From positions 248,001-312,000 of the forward strand of contig NZ_WUBI01000004.1 of the NCBI RefSeq assembly GCF_009807035.1: a DNA stretch of 64,000 bases, read 5' to 3'. Source of the DNA: Paenibacillus dendrobii (GTDB lineage Bacteria > Bacillota > Bacilli > Paenibacillales > Paenibacillaceae). The notes beneath the pieces are model-generated. The model searched no databases, was not told where the DNA came from, and saw only the letters and a program-made list of their open reading frames with translations. Each line of letters opens with the position of its first letter. Position 1 is the first letter of the stretch. The position numbers and the translations under genes are program-made. Positions 50,867 through 60,123 of the stretch are shown here, in pieces.

Positions 50867-50900
50867 AAAGGAGCCGTTCTGAGCAGAACGGCTCCTTTTT
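50867..50900 (+). terminator. Terminator of the MFS gene
   Basis: AAAGGAGCCGTTCT-GAGC-AGAACGGCTCCTTT then T2; perfect stem. Confidence 0.93.
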
Positions 50901-51067
50901 CGTTGAGTCCCCTTTTGTAGGGTTACTGTAGCGTAGGTTCAATCTCCTCTTAAAGGGAATTGGCAAAAATGGAAGGGGATTAGGGATGATTTGATGGCCG
51001 AAAAGGTAAAGTAATAAATACTTGATGGATTTATCCTACTAAACAGGAAATGAGCTGATGTTCGTCT

Positions 51068-52495
51068 GTGTTATGGTCAAACAAGATAGGGCAGCGCGTA
51101 TGGATGGTTATGATCATCGCATGTATAGCGACAGCCAGTATGCCGGTCTCTGGAGCGGAAGGCTACGGACGTTATGATGTCGTTGTGATCGGAAGCGAAC
51201 TGCAGGGAATATTGCTGGCAAGAGAAGCCCGCCATCTGGGTTTGCGCGTGCTGATACTCGATCCCCGTAGCAAACCGGGAGGAGAATTGATTCAAGGAGA
51301 GATGCTTTTTCTCGACGAACCGTTGAATAAAGAACGGAAAAGCATCGTCCAAGGCGAAATGAAGAATCTTTTTGAACAATATAATCAAGGCACCATCCGT
51401 GATAGGAATGAGTTCAGGAAGTACTATAACAAGCTGATTCAAGGCATGTCTCTGAAAAGCGGCATTACCATCAGGCATGTAGAGGAGACGGTTGCAGCAG
51501 GCGGAAACCGCATCCTGAAGTCATTGACCTATACGGATCGTGATCAGAAAACATATAAGGTGGAGGCCGATTACTGGATAGAAAACACCGATTTCAATGC
51601 GTTGACCGGCAGGCTTAGGCACAAGAAACGCATTCCCGGCATGGAAACGGTGGAGAACAGCAATAAACCGGATTACATGGGCGCGACTTATATGCTGAAG
51701 TTTAAGAACGTTAATTGGAAAAGACTCCACCAGGATATTATGGGCAGTGATTCATTATCCAATGTCGAAAGATGGTATGGTCCTCATACCTATGTGGATT
51801 GGAATTTCGGGGTGGGATTCAGCAACGTCATGGCCAAATATGAGCCTGCAGGAAGGCTCATGCGGCTGCGGGGCCTGAATATGGTCAACCAGGGAAACGG
51901 AAGGGTTATCGTTAATGGCCTGATCCTATACAATGTAGACCCATCACGCGGCAAATCCGTCAGAGAGGCGCTGCGGAAGGGGAGAGCCGAGGCACCCCGA
52001 ATTCTGGAGTACTTACGCGCTCGACTGCCGGGGTTTGAAAATGCGGAGCTGAATGGTTATCCCCGTTATCTCTATATCCGCGATTTCAATCGTTATGAGA
52101 CCGAATACGTGCTGACTTACGAGGATGTCATGAACGGTAAAATATTCTGGGACAACGTCAGCATCGGCGCTTATCCGGTCGATTTGCAGGGTACGGTACA
52201 CATTCCGCACGGAATTCATCTCGGAGTGCCTGAACCTTACGGTATACCTCTTCGTTCCTTCCTGCTGAAAAACTATGACAATGTGATCGTGGCGGGAAAA
52301 AATATCGGGGCCGATATCAGAGCTTACGGTTCAGCGAGAATCATGGCGAACAATGCTTTGGCTGCGCAAACGATCGGTATTATTCTGGGGCTGGAGTCGA
52401 AGAAAAAACAACTGAAGGAGTTAACGCCAGAGGATTTTGAACGAATCCATCTCCTTTTGAAAACAGAGTACAAGATTGACGTGGAGCTTCCCTGA
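51068..52495 (+). CDS. Exported FAD-dependent oxidoreductase
   Basis: 475 residues. The N-terminal signal peptide (MVMIIACIATASMPVSGAEG) precedes the FAD fold. The dinucleotide motif is a variant, VVVIGSELQGILLAREARHLGLRVLILD, and the C-terminal FAD contact is NVIVAGKNIGADIRAYGSARIMANNALAAQTIG, as in the FAD_oxidored (PF12831) family. Export of a FAD oxidoreductase is unusual and suggests extracytoplasmic redox or wall work. GTG 51068 is used with no clear ribosome site; ATG 51104 would keep the signal peptide. Confidence 0.82.
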   Translation: MLWSNKIGQRVWMVMIIACIATASMPVSGAEGYGRYDVVVIGSELQGILLAREARHLGLRVLILDPRSKPGGELIQGEMLFLDEPLNKERKSIVQGEMKNLFEQYNQGTIRDRNEFRKYYNKLIQGMSLKSGITIRHVEETVAAGGNRILKSLTYTDRDQKTYKVEADYWIENTDFNALTGRLRHKKRIPGMETVENSNKPDYMGATYMLKFKNVNWKRLHQDIMGSDSLSNVERWYGPHTYVDWNFGVGFSNVMAKYEPAGRLMRLRGLNMVNQGNGRVIVNGLILYNVDPSRGKSVREALRKGRAEAPRILEYLRARLPGFENAELNGYPRYLYIRDFNRYETEYVLTYEDVMNGKIFWDNVSIGAYPVDLQGTVHIPHGIHLGVPEPYGIPLRSFLLKNYDNVIVAGKNIGADIRAYGSARIMANNALAAQTIGIILGLESKKKQLKELTPEDFERIHLLLKTEYKIDVELP

Positions 52496-52803
52496 TGGAG
52501 ATTGGTGAAGGAGCCGGCTTTGCCTTCGAATGTACCCCGGCCCCTACTGCTGAAATAAAAAAGTTGTGCACGATACCTAACTTTAGTTCGTTTTTTTAAA
52601 GTTTGATTCTTGCTAATCTAAAAGGAAGCGAACGCTCAAGGAAAGCTCATCACCCTCGAATAGCCTCTTTTTGTACCCCGCTACTGAACCCGCGGTTTCT
52701 CTGCGACATGTTGAGGGTTGAGTCCGGCAACCGCCGGGGTTAACCCTTCTTCTATCATGAGCGATTGCGACTCGCCGAGATCGGCACTTTATAATTCCCA
52801 ATG
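52496..52803. other. Non-coding stretch with a nested hairpin
   Basis: About 300 bases without a credible gene. It contains the hairpin at 52715-52746. Frames over it have no ribosome sites or protein-like composition. Confidence 0.5.
52715..52746. repeat. Nested hairpin CCGGC-AACC-GCCGG inside GGGTT/AACCC
   Basis: Inner arms CCGGC (52724-52728) and GCCGG (52733-52737), outer arms GGGTT (52715-52719) and AACCC (52742-52746). No T tract on either strand. Confidence 0.7.
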
Positions 52804-54363
52804 TTAAGTCCGGGGGATGACGGCAGGCTGCATATAAATATGCTTCTCAAGGAGCGCCTTCCACCACGGGGCCCCATTCACATGCCTGCTGCCGTCCACC
52901 GTGAAAATATCGAGCTGATCCGTCGAGGACAGGCGCAGCTTCGTTTGGTATTCGCTTTTCAGAACGGACAAGCTTTCATTCCCGTAATGAAAAATGGACA
53001 GCCGCTTGCCCGACTCCGCCAGAGAACGGAAAAGTCCGTTGATATGGCCGTCATCGCCGTTGAAGCCGTAGCCGATAATCGCAATGATGTCCGACCGGGC
53101 GAATTGGTCATACAGCTCAACGTAACGACGTGACATCGTAATCGAGGTCAGCGGCTTAATTCCGCTCTGGGTGAAGATCAGCGGGACGAGCATCCGCGGA
53201 TATGCTGTCAGTTCTGCTTCCGTAGGCTGCTCCAGAATCAGGTTGCAGTAGGGATCATAGTATTCTTCCACGCAGCCGTTCAGATAGTAGACGGGGATGG
53301 ACGGGAGCTGCTGATGCACGAGATCCCGGGCGAAGCCGTTGTAATTGGTCGTGCCGACGGAAGTAATCTCAGCAAGTCCGGATAGCCCGGACAGATCATG
53401 GTAATATCCCGGTCCTGTGGCCAGCCTCTCCATAAGCAGGTCATCCGATTTGCTAATATACCGTCTTACGGTGCGCAGGAAGATAGCGATTCTCGTAAAG
53501 CGGGCCCAATGTGCCTTGGGATTGTACAGATAGCGGAAGTGGCTGTCGACCAGCGCCTGGTAGTCGAGGGTACGTGAATAGATATCCTCCAGAACCGTAT
53601 GGCACAGCGCTGTCATAATCTCTGTCGGCGAATCGTCCTCAGTCACGGGCTCTAAGGTTTCCCCGAGTACAATGTCCATGCCTGTCTGCCCGACACTGTG
53701 GTAATTGAGGCTAAAAATGCCGGAGAGGTCATCGAATACGGACAGTTTATCGGGTGCGGATTCGAATACCTCCTCATTCAGCTTGGCGACCAGCCGCTGA
53801 CCGCAGGAGCCGACCAGAAGCTCAAGGATAGCGCGGACGCAATGCTGCAGCCGGGTCTGATCGGGATGAAGCTCCAGCAGTTTCAGCCAGGCGGAGAAGA
53901 AGGCGGAATTAAATAGCCCCACGCTCTCCGCTAGGCGGCTGTTGAGCTTGACGGCTTGTCCGTAGAGAATCTGTCCCAGCTCGTGGCCGGTTTCGCTTCG
54001 GAAGAGATCACGGATATGCTCCTCGCTGACATCCCAAGAACGGAGCAGGCGGAGTACGTGCTGATCAAGCTGTTCGAGATAAGATAAAATGTCGTCTTTA
54101 CGGTATTCCAGACTGGAGGCGATAATGCCCTCATAGTCGCTTTTGCCGAAGACATGAATGCGTTTCTTCAAGTAATCATCCGGGAGCCATTTGGTAGCGT
54201 AAGCGGACGTATTGTCCAGCGACTTCAGCTGTTCTTTGAAATCGCCTTTATCTTGATCTACAGGAATACGGAACAGGTCAAGCGCGAATCGGCCTCCAGA
54301 AGGAAGTCCGTAGCCTACCTCGGCTCCGGCGCCAAAAAACAAGGATACTGCTGGTTTATCCAT
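52804..54363 (-). CDS. SIR2-like NAD-binding protein
   Basis: About 519 residues from ATG 54363 (GGGGG eight bases upstream). The N-terminus FFGAGAEVGYGLPSG is the SIR2 Gly-rich motif, TTNYNGF (about 338-344) carries the Asn of the active site, and IIGYGFNGDDGHINGLF follows. In the HG position it reads YYLNGCVEE, so the usual catalytic His is Asn. A long helical domain (about 60-310) separates the halves. Many SIR2-like proteins of this size are phage-defence NADases, but the His change argues that NAD hydrolysis may be lost. It stands alone. Confidence 0.8.
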   Translation of the reverse strand: MDKPAVSLFFGAGAEVGYGLPSGGRFALDLFRIPVDQDKGDFKEQLKSLDNTSAYATKWLPDDYLKKRIHVFGKSDYEGIIASSLEYRKDDILSYLEQLDQHVLRLLRSWDVSEEHIRDLFRSETGHELGQILYGQAVKLNSRLAESVGLFNSAFFSAWLKLLELHPDQTRLQHCVRAILELLVGSCGQRLVAKLNEEVFESAPDKLSVFDDLSGIFSLNYHSVGQTGMDIVLGETLEPVTEDDSPTEIMTALCHTVLEDIYSRTLDYQALVDSHFRYLYNPKAHWARFTRIAIFLRTVRRYISKSDDLLMERLATGPGYYHDLSGLSGLAEITSVGTTNYNGFARDLVHQQLPSIPVYYLNGCVEEYYDPYCNLILEQPTEAELTAYPRMLVPLIFTQSGIKPLTSITMSRRYVELYDQFARSDIIAIIGYGFNGDDGHINGLFRSLAESGKRLSIFHYGNESLSVLKSEYQTKLRLSSTDQLDIFTVDGSRHVNGAPWWKALLEKHIYMQPAVIPRT

Positions 54364-54504
54364 AAATATGGCCCCCATTCCTGATTGCTAAATCCTTACA
54401 TTCATTGTAGCATAAAGCGCTTTCCCGAACCTGCGAAAAACGAACCAATAAAGCTTGTTTTGATAGAAAAAAGATCCGGGAATCGGGCAGATGCCAAACT
54501 CGAT

Positions 54505-54533
54505 TTGCCAATGGAATGCCCAGGATTTATAAT
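54505..54533 (+). promoter_or_regulatory. Sigma-A promoter of the TetR gene
   Basis: TTGCCA (54505-54510), 17 bases, TATAAT (54528-54533). Confidence 0.75.
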
Positions 54534-54551
54534 CAGGTTATAAAATAATAG

Positions 54552-54565
54552 TAAACAGGTGTTTA
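54552..54565. promoter_or_regulatory. TetR operator, copy 1
   Basis: TAAACA-GG-TGTTTA, a perfect dyad just upstream of the TetR ATG and downstream of the promoter. Confidence 0.75.
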
Positions 54566-54568
54566 TTT

Positions 54569-55180
54569 ATGCAGATCCTAAAAGAAGACGTCCGCCAAAG
54601 CATTCTGCGGGCTGCCCTGAACGAGTTTAAATCCCATGACTACGCCGGCGCTTCCATGCGCCGTATTTCAGCGGCGGCAGGGATTACGACCGGGAATATC
54701 TATCGCTACTTCAAGAACAAGGAAGAACTGTTCGAAGCGCTGGTCGGGCCGATTTACGAAAAGATCATCCACTACATCCTCGATCTGAAAAAAGAATTGG
54801 GACGCAGCTATGCGGGTGAAGACAACGGGCTGAAGTATTTGAATATGGTTGAGGAAACGATCGTCGGGTTGTTTTTGGAATACAGCGCGGAGCTGACCAT
54901 TTTGATGAACCGCAGCAGCGGCTCGAAATACGGCCAGGTGAAGGAGCGCATGGTCAGCCTGATCGTAACCATTTTGGAGGATGCCTTTACGGCCGGTCCC
55001 CAGAACGCGGCGGAGCTGACGGTGGCCGATCGCCAAAGTGCCAGAATGCTCGCCGGAACCATCGTGGAGGGCGTGTGCCTGATCCTGCGGGAGCACGAGG
55101 ACGGGGAGACCGTGAAAAGGCTCGTGAACGAGTTCGTCTTCCTGTATCATCTGGGCATGCAGTACAGGTGCACCCATTAA
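54569..55180 (+). CDS. TetR-family transcriptional regulator
   Basis: 203 residues. HTH: ILRAALNEFKSHDYAGASMRRISAAAGITTGNIYRYFKNKEELFEALV. The C-terminal ligand pocket is helical. The ATG lies three bases after a dyad operator and lacks a strong ribosome site, so repressor binding could also block initiation. The MMPL exporter gene follows with a second copy of the operator. Confidence 0.93.
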   Translation: MQILKEDVRQSILRAALNEFKSHDYAGASMRRISAAAGITTGNIYRYFKNKEELFEALVGPIYEKIIHYILDLKKELGRSYAGEDNGLKYLNMVEETIVGLFLEYSAELTILMNRSSGSKYGQVKERMVSLIVTILEDAFTAGPQNAAELTVADRQSARMLAGTIVEGVCLILREHEDGETVKRLVNEFVFLYHLGMQYRCTH

Positions 55181-55275
55181 ATGGGGCGCCTTCCGCCCTT
55201 TTTAGGATGAATAAATTCAGCGCTGCCTCATTATTTATGATTAGAAGCGGAAGCTTTCTTTTTTTGGCTGAATAA

Positions 55276-55289
55276 TGAACGCCTGTTTA
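55276..55289. promoter_or_regulatory. TetR operator, copy 2, before the MMPL gene
   Basis: TGAACG-CC-TGTTTA; its complement TAAACAGGCGTTCA matches copy 1 at 12 of 14 positions. Confidence 0.65.
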
Positions 55290-55326
55290 CTAACCGAATT
55301 GGAATTAGAGGAGGAAAATCAAAAGC

Positions 55327-58300
55327 ATGCGGCAAATCATCAAATGGCGCTGGGCGATCCTGGCGCTGTGGCTTGTGGCAACCGTGCTGTTGACTGTATT
55401 TCAGCCGGACGTGAACGCCATTTTGCATGAGCGGGGCCAGGACCCGCTGACAGAGGACAGTCCGTCGAAGGTAGCCGGTAAGTTGCTGAACAAGATGACC
55501 GGCACCAGCGGAACGAGCGACATCATCGTCTTTCACAAGGAAGGTAAGCTGACGGATGAGGACATGAACAATATCGGGTCCGGGATCGAGAACATGGTCC
55601 GGCAAAAATCGGAGCTTGGCTTCAGCCAGCTGATCGACCCGTTCACGACGCCTGCCGCCAAATCCTCTCTTGTATCCGAGGATAACACTACGCTGATGGT
55701 CAGCTTTAATCTCGATAAAATGGGCCGCAACGTGGATGACATCGACAAGCAGTTCAAAGCGGCGCTGGGGGACGTCAAGGTTCCTTATTATTTGAGCGGC
55801 GAGGACTTTATCCAGAACGATTATCTCAAGGCATCGGTAACCGGCGTGGAGAAGAGCGCCGCACTCACCGTCATCTTTATTCTGGTCGTTCTGGTCGTGA
55901 TGTTCCGCTCCGTTATCATTCCGTTTGTTTCCTTGCTGGCGGTGGGCATTTCCTATCTATGCTCCATGGGGATCGCCGCACAGATTATCGACAAGCTGAA
56001 TTTTCCGGTGACGAGCGTCACGCAAATGCTGCTGGTGCTGATTCTGTTCGGCATCGGTACGGATTACAACATTTTGCTGTTCAACCGGTTTAAAGAGGAA
56101 TTGTCCCACGGGCGCTCGGTAGACGAAGCGATCATCATTTCCTACAAGACCGCGGGCAAAACGATCATATACAGTATCGCAACGGTGTTCATCGCGTTTG
56201 CCGGACTCAGCTTCTCAAGCTTCGGCATTTATAAATCGGCGAATGTCGTAGCGATCGGCACGGTGGTGCTCGTGCTGCAAATGCTGACGCTGACGCCATT
56301 CTTCCTGAAGGTGCTCGGACCGAAGCTGTTCTGGCCATCGAAAAAAGTGGCGGGCCACAAGGAAAGCACATTCTGGGCGAAATTGACGGGAATCTCCGTC
56401 AAGCATCCGATTATCGTCACGGTGATTATCGTGGTTCTGATGATCCCGGCGCTGCTGACAAGTGGACAAAAGCTGTCCTTCGACCAGCTGAAGGAGCTTG
56501 GCGACGACTATCCGTCCACCAAGGGCTTCAGCATCGTGGCGGAGCATTTTAGCCGCGGGCAAGCGTTGCCGACCACCGTCGTCATTGAGGATGACAAGGC
56601 TATGGACAACAATGAGACCTTGGGTGTCATCGACAAGCTGACGGAGAAGCTGAAGGCAGTCGATGGCGTCAAGTCGGTTGCAAGCGTGACGCAGCCGCAG
56701 TCCGAGCCGATCGATCAGTTCTACATCAGTAATCAGACCGAAACGGTCACGGAAGGCATCTCGGCTTCCCAAAAAGGTGTGGACCAGATCAAGAGCGGTC
56801 TGGACCAGATTGGCGACAAGCTGAGCACGCCGGATACGTCCAGCGCGAATCAGCTCGTTACCGGTACCGGACAGGTGAAGGACGGATACGACCAGATTAC
56901 CAAGGCGCTCGGCCAGGTAGCCTCCGGCATTAATCAGGGTGCTGACGGAGCCGGCGAGCTGAGCAAAGGCATCGCGGGCCTTGCGAGCGGGATGGATACC
57001 GTGAGTGCCAACACCGGCAAAATCAGCGATGGCCTGTCGCAAATCTCCAAAGGGTATACTTCTTTGGCCGCGGGCTATAAACAGATCAGCGGGCAAATTC
57101 CGCAAATTCAGCAGGGCCTCGTCGGCATGAACGGCTTGATCGCCGGTCTTGGAGCCAACCATAGCGAGCTGGCAAGCGATCCGGATTACGTGAAGCTGAA
57201 GGCGACCGGAGAAGGACTTGCGGGGAGCATGGCACAGCTGAGCGGGGGGCTGCAGGAGCTGGACGCGAACTATGCGAAGCTGAATGCTTCCCTGAGCGAG
57301 ACTTCCGGCGGTCTTGGACAGATCGCGGCAGCGCAAAAGAAGATGTCTGCCGGACTGTCGGCCCTGCAAAAAGGAGCGGCTGATCTGCAGAAGGGCCTGC
57401 AGCAGGGCGGAAGCGGCAGCCGTGAAATCGAGGCGAACATGAAGAAGCTGAATGCGGCGCTCGGTGAGGTGCAAAGCGGACAGAAGCAGCTGATCGGCGG
57501 CTTGTCCAGCTTGACAGGCGGCATGTCGCAGCTGAAGGAAGGCATCGACAAGAGCGGCAGCGGTCTCGGCGATATCTCCGAAGGGCTGGGCAAAACCGGA
57601 GATTTCCTCACGCAGCTGAACGGTTCGAAAACCTTCTTCATTCCACGCGAGGCTTTGGATAGCGGGGATTTCAAGCAGTCTGAGGACAATTTCATGTCCA
57701 AGGACCGGAAGATTACGAAACTGCTCGTGATCCTAAAGGATGATCCGTATTCGCCGGCAGCGCTGAAGACCATTGAAAAGGTTAACGACACGGTATCCAG
57801 CAGCCTGAAGGGAACCGTGCTGGACAATGCCGAGTACGGCGCGGCAGGACCAAGCTCAACGACCTATGACATGAACAAGGAGCAGTTGAAATCGTTCAAC
57901 AGTACCGCCATCATCGTCATTGTGAGCGTGTTCGTCGTTCTGCTGTTCGTCATCCGTTCGTTCTGGCCGGCGGTCTTTATCGTGTTGTCGCTCGTTGCTT
58001 CCTATTATGTAGCGATGAGCGCATCGAATCTGGTCACGACCTACATCATTGGAGCAGACGGCGTATCCTCCTTCGTGCCATTCTTCTCGTTCATCATCAT
58101 TGTAGCGGTAGGCGTCGACTACAGTATCTTCCTGATGGAGCGTTACCGCGAGAATGGGGACATGGCACCGGGCGACGCGATCGTGAAAGCGGCGAAGAGC
58201 GTGGGCGGAGTCATCATTTCCGCGATGGTCATTTTGGGCGGCACCTTCGCTACCCTGATCCCTTCCGGGCTGGTGCTGCTGATCGAGCTGGCTTCGGCCG

Positions 58301-58443
58301 TCATCGTAGGCTTGATCGTGCTCTGCTTTATTCTGCTGCCGATGCTGGTTCCGGCACTGATCGTGCTGCCGGAGAAATTGCAGCAGCGGCGCACGGAACG
58401 CCTGCACGTCGCACATGTAAGCGGCAAGGATCACGACAAGTAA
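55327..58443 (+). CDS. MMPL/RND-family exporter with long coiled-coil periplasm-like insert
   Basis: 1038 residues. Helix 1 (about 11-31), then the first MMPL helix group (about 180-340) with SLLAVGISYLCSMG and GTDYNILLFNRFKEELSHG (the proton-relay region). A second group (about 856-1010) has VDYSIFLMERYRENG. The extracellular loop at about 475-765 is a long run of heptad-like QxxxGLxxI/L units (SGLDQIGDKL, GLSQISKGYTSLAAGYKQISG), like the YhgE-type insert in B. subtilis YdfJ-like proteins. Lipid or drug export under the adjacent TetR is likely. Confidence 0.92.
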   Translation: MRQIIKWRWAILALWLVATVLLTVFQPDVNAILHERGQDPLTEDSPSKVAGKLLNKMTGTSGTSDIIVFHKEGKLTDEDMNNIGSGIENMVRQKSELGFSQLIDPFTTPAAKSSLVSEDNTTLMVSFNLDKMGRNVDDIDKQFKAALGDVKVPYYLSGEDFIQNDYLKASVTGVEKSAALTVIFILVVLVVMFRSVIIPFVSLLAVGISYLCSMGIAAQIIDKLNFPVTSVTQMLLVLILFGIGTDYNILLFNRFKEELSHGRSVDEAIIISYKTAGKTIIYSIATVFIAFAGLSFSSFGIYKSANVVAIGTVVLVLQMLTLTPFFLKVLGPKLFWPSKKVAGHKESTFWAKLTGISVKHPIIVTVIIVVLMIPALLTSGQKLSFDQLKELGDDYPSTKGFSIVAEHFSRGQALPTTVVIEDDKAMDNNETLGVIDKLTEKLKAVDGVKSVASVTQPQSEPIDQFYISNQTETVTEGISASQKGVDQIKSGLDQIGDKLSTPDTSSANQLVTGTGQVKDGYDQITKALGQVASGINQGADGAGELSKGIAGLASGMDTVSANTGKISDGLSQISKGYTSLAAGYKQISGQIPQIQQGLVGMNGLIAGLGANHSELASDPDYVKLKATGEGLAGSMAQLSGGLQELDANYAKLNASLSETSGGLGQIAAAQKKMSAGLSALQKGAADLQKGLQQGGSGSREIEANMKKLNAALGEVQSGQKQLIGGLSSLTGGMSQLKEGIDKSGSGLGDISEGLGKTGDFLTQLNGSKTFFIPREALDSGDFKQSEDNFMSKDRKITKLLVILKDDPYSPAALKTIEKVNDTVSSSLKGTVLDNAEYGAAGPSSTTYDMNKEQLKSFNSTAIIVIVSVFVVLLFVIRSFWPAVFIVLSLVASYYVAMSASNLVTTYIIGADGVSSFVPFFSFIIIVAVGVDYSIFLMERYRENGDMAPGDAIVKAAKSVGGVIISAMVILGGTFATLIPSGLVLLIELASAVIVGLIVLCFILLPMLVPALIVLPEKLQQRRTERLHVAHVSGKDHDK

Positions 58444-58456
58444 GTTTGGAACAAGC

Positions 58457-58497
58457 AAAAAGGACCGGAAGAGCTGCAGGCTCTTTCCGGTCCTTTT
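58457..58497. terminator. Bidirectional terminator
   Basis: AAAAGGACCGGAAGAGC paired with GCTCTTTCCGGTCCTTTT (one bulge), between the MMPL (+) and flavin oxidoreductase (-) genes. Confidence 0.92.
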
Positions 58498-58554
58498 GTA
58501 TATGAAGGTTCAATTCCAATCTGCCTGCTTAGAGGGGGGAGCTTGCAAACAGGA

Positions 58555-59679
58555 TTAAACCAGGGTTTTTAGCGTGTCAGGCGTGAACGGCTTGAGCTCC
58601 TCAAAGCGGCCTTCGCGTACTTTTGCAGCCCAGGCAGGGTCGGCGAGCAGAGCGCGTCCTACAGCTACCAGATCGAATTCATGATTCTCCAGACGGTCCA
58701 AAAGCGCGTCGATATCCTGTTTCCCGGCACCTTTGCCTTCGGTGAAGAGAGCGGTGAATGCCTCGTCAAGGCCAACGGAACCGACGGTGATGACGGTCTT
58801 ACCTGTCAGCTTCTTGGCCCATCCGGCAAAGTTTAGGTCAGAGCCTTCGAATTCAGGTTCCCAGAAACGGCGTGTCGAGCAGTGGAAAATATCCACGCCT
58901 GCGTCTACAAGAGCAGTCAGCAGCTGTTCCAGTTTTTCCGGCGTATCTGCCAGCTTCGCATCATACTTGGTCGTTTTCCACTGGGAAAGGCGGAGCGCTA
59001 CAGGGAAATTGGGCCCGACCGCTGCACGGACGGCTTGAACGACTTCAATCGCAAAGCGGGCGCGCTTCATCATGTCGCCGCCGTATTCGTCGGTCCGCTG
59101 GTTGGTAGTTTCCCACAGGAATTGGTCGATCAGATAGCCGTGAGCGCCGTGGATTTCCACGCCGTCGAAACCGATCCGTTTGGCATTGGCGGCCGCATCG
59201 GCATAAGCCTTAACTACGCGGTTAATCTCATCCACCGTCATCGGCTCAGTCACTTTGTTCCCGTTCAGGTCGAGCCCGGATGGGCCGATTGGCAGCGCCT
59301 CAGGATTCGGCTCGGAGCCTACCGAACGCGTCATGCCGACATGCCAGATTTGCGGCATAATTTTGCCGCCGGCTTCATGGACCTGCTTCACGACTTCGGC
59401 CCAGCCGTTCAAGGCTGCTTCGCCGTGGAAGTTCGGTATGCTCGGGCTTTCAACTGCCGCCGGATGGTCAATTGCCGTGCCTTCCGTGACAATCAGGCCG
59501 ACGCCGTTCTCGGCGCGGCGGCGATAGTAGGCAGCCACGTCGGCTCCCGGTACCCCGTTCGGGGAGAAGCCGCGGGTCATCGGCGCCATGACGATTCGGC
59601 TAGAAAGGCTAAGGTTACCCAGGGTGTAGGGCTGGAATAGTGATGCGGTAGAACGAACGCTCTGTTTTTGGTTACTCAT
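58555..59679 (-). CDS. Old Yellow Enzyme-type NADH:flavin oxidoreductase
   Basis: 374 residues, full TIM barrel: NLSLSSRIVMAPMTRGFSPNGVP, ENGVGLIVTEGTAIDHP, MPQIWHVGM, IHGAHGYLIDQFLWETTNQRTDEYGGDMMKRARFAIEV, and VAVGRALLADPAWAAK. The HGAHGYL block carries the substrate-binding His pair and FMN contacts. It reduces activated C=C bonds. TTGGAGG precedes the ATG. An ArsR gene lies upstream with a shared dyad. Confidence 0.95.
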   Translation of the reverse strand: MSNQKQSVRSTASLFQPYTLGNLSLSSRIVMAPMTRGFSPNGVPGADVAAYYRRRAENGVGLIVTEGTAIDHPAAVESPSIPNFHGEAALNGWAEVVKQVHEAGGKIMPQIWHVGMTRSVGSEPNPEALPIGPSGLDLNGNKVTEPMTVDEINRVVKAYADAAANAKRIGFDGVEIHGAHGYLIDQFLWETTNQRTDEYGGDMMKRARFAIEVVQAVRAAVGPNFPVALRLSQWKTTKYDAKLADTPEKLEQLLTALVDAGVDIFHCSTRRFWEPEFEGSDLNFAGWAKKLTGKTVITVGSVGLDEAFTALFTEGKGAGKQDIDALLDRLENHEFDLVAVGRALLADPAWAAKVREGRFEELKPFTPDTLKTLV

Positions 59680-59721
59680 GTATGGATTCCTCCAATTTAA
59701 ATAATTTTATTTTTCTATATT

Positions 59722-59735
59722 TCCATAAAAATAGA
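59722..59735. promoter_or_regulatory. ArsR operator copy near the OYE gene
   Basis: Plus strand TCCAT-AAAA-ATAGA; one mismatch from the perfect dyad at 60124-60137. It overlaps the probable -10 of the OYE gene. Confidence 0.65.
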
Positions 59736-59798
59736 TATATATATGATCAAAAGAAAGAGCCCTCTGCTTAAAATGGCGTATAATTATGCTTTTTAAGC

Positions 59799-60110
59799 CT
59801 AAAGCTCTTTCTTGAGTTGTTCGATAAAGCGGTCAATACCCTCCTCATTACGTCTGTAATAAGTCCATTGTCCCGAGCGCCGGGACTCCAACAAGCCTGC
59901 CTTCTGCAACTTGACCAGATAGCCGGACACAACCGATTGGGCGAGGCCTGTTTTCGCGGAAATCGAACCGACGCATATACCGCCCTTGAAATCACAGGTC
60001 GCAGGCATGTGCTCCTGGGGACAGAAATGCTCCTCGGGATGCTTTAGCCATTCCAAAATGTTGAACCGGGTCTCGTTTGATATCGCTTTGATCGTTTGTA
60101 ATATATCCAT
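59799..60110 (-). CDS. ArsR-family regulator with three cysteines
   Basis: 103 residues. Winged helix SNETRFNILEWLKHPE, KTGLAQSVVSGYLVKLQKAGLLESRRSGQWTYYRRNEEG. C30, C39 and C46 lie in an insert between the first helix and the recognition part and could sense electrophiles or metals. The gene is followed by the OYE reductase after about 120 bases. Both have the same upstream dyad, which fits an electrophile-responsive repressor. Confidence 0.93.
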   Translation of the reverse strand: MDILQTIKAISNETRFNILEWLKHPEEHFCPQEHMPATCDFKGGICVGSISAKTGLAQSVVSGYLVKLQKAGLLESRRSGQWTYYRRNEEGIDRFIEQLKKEL

Positions 60111-60123
60111 GCGCTTTATTATA

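Noticed and set aside
52600..52800. tRNA or small RNA gene
   Set aside because: Hairpins do not form a cloverleaf and the GTTCGAATCC-type T loop is absent.
56215..57474. Antisense open frame over the MMPL coiled-coil insert
   Set aside because: Same reason: the repetitive codons of the real gene leave the opposite strand open.
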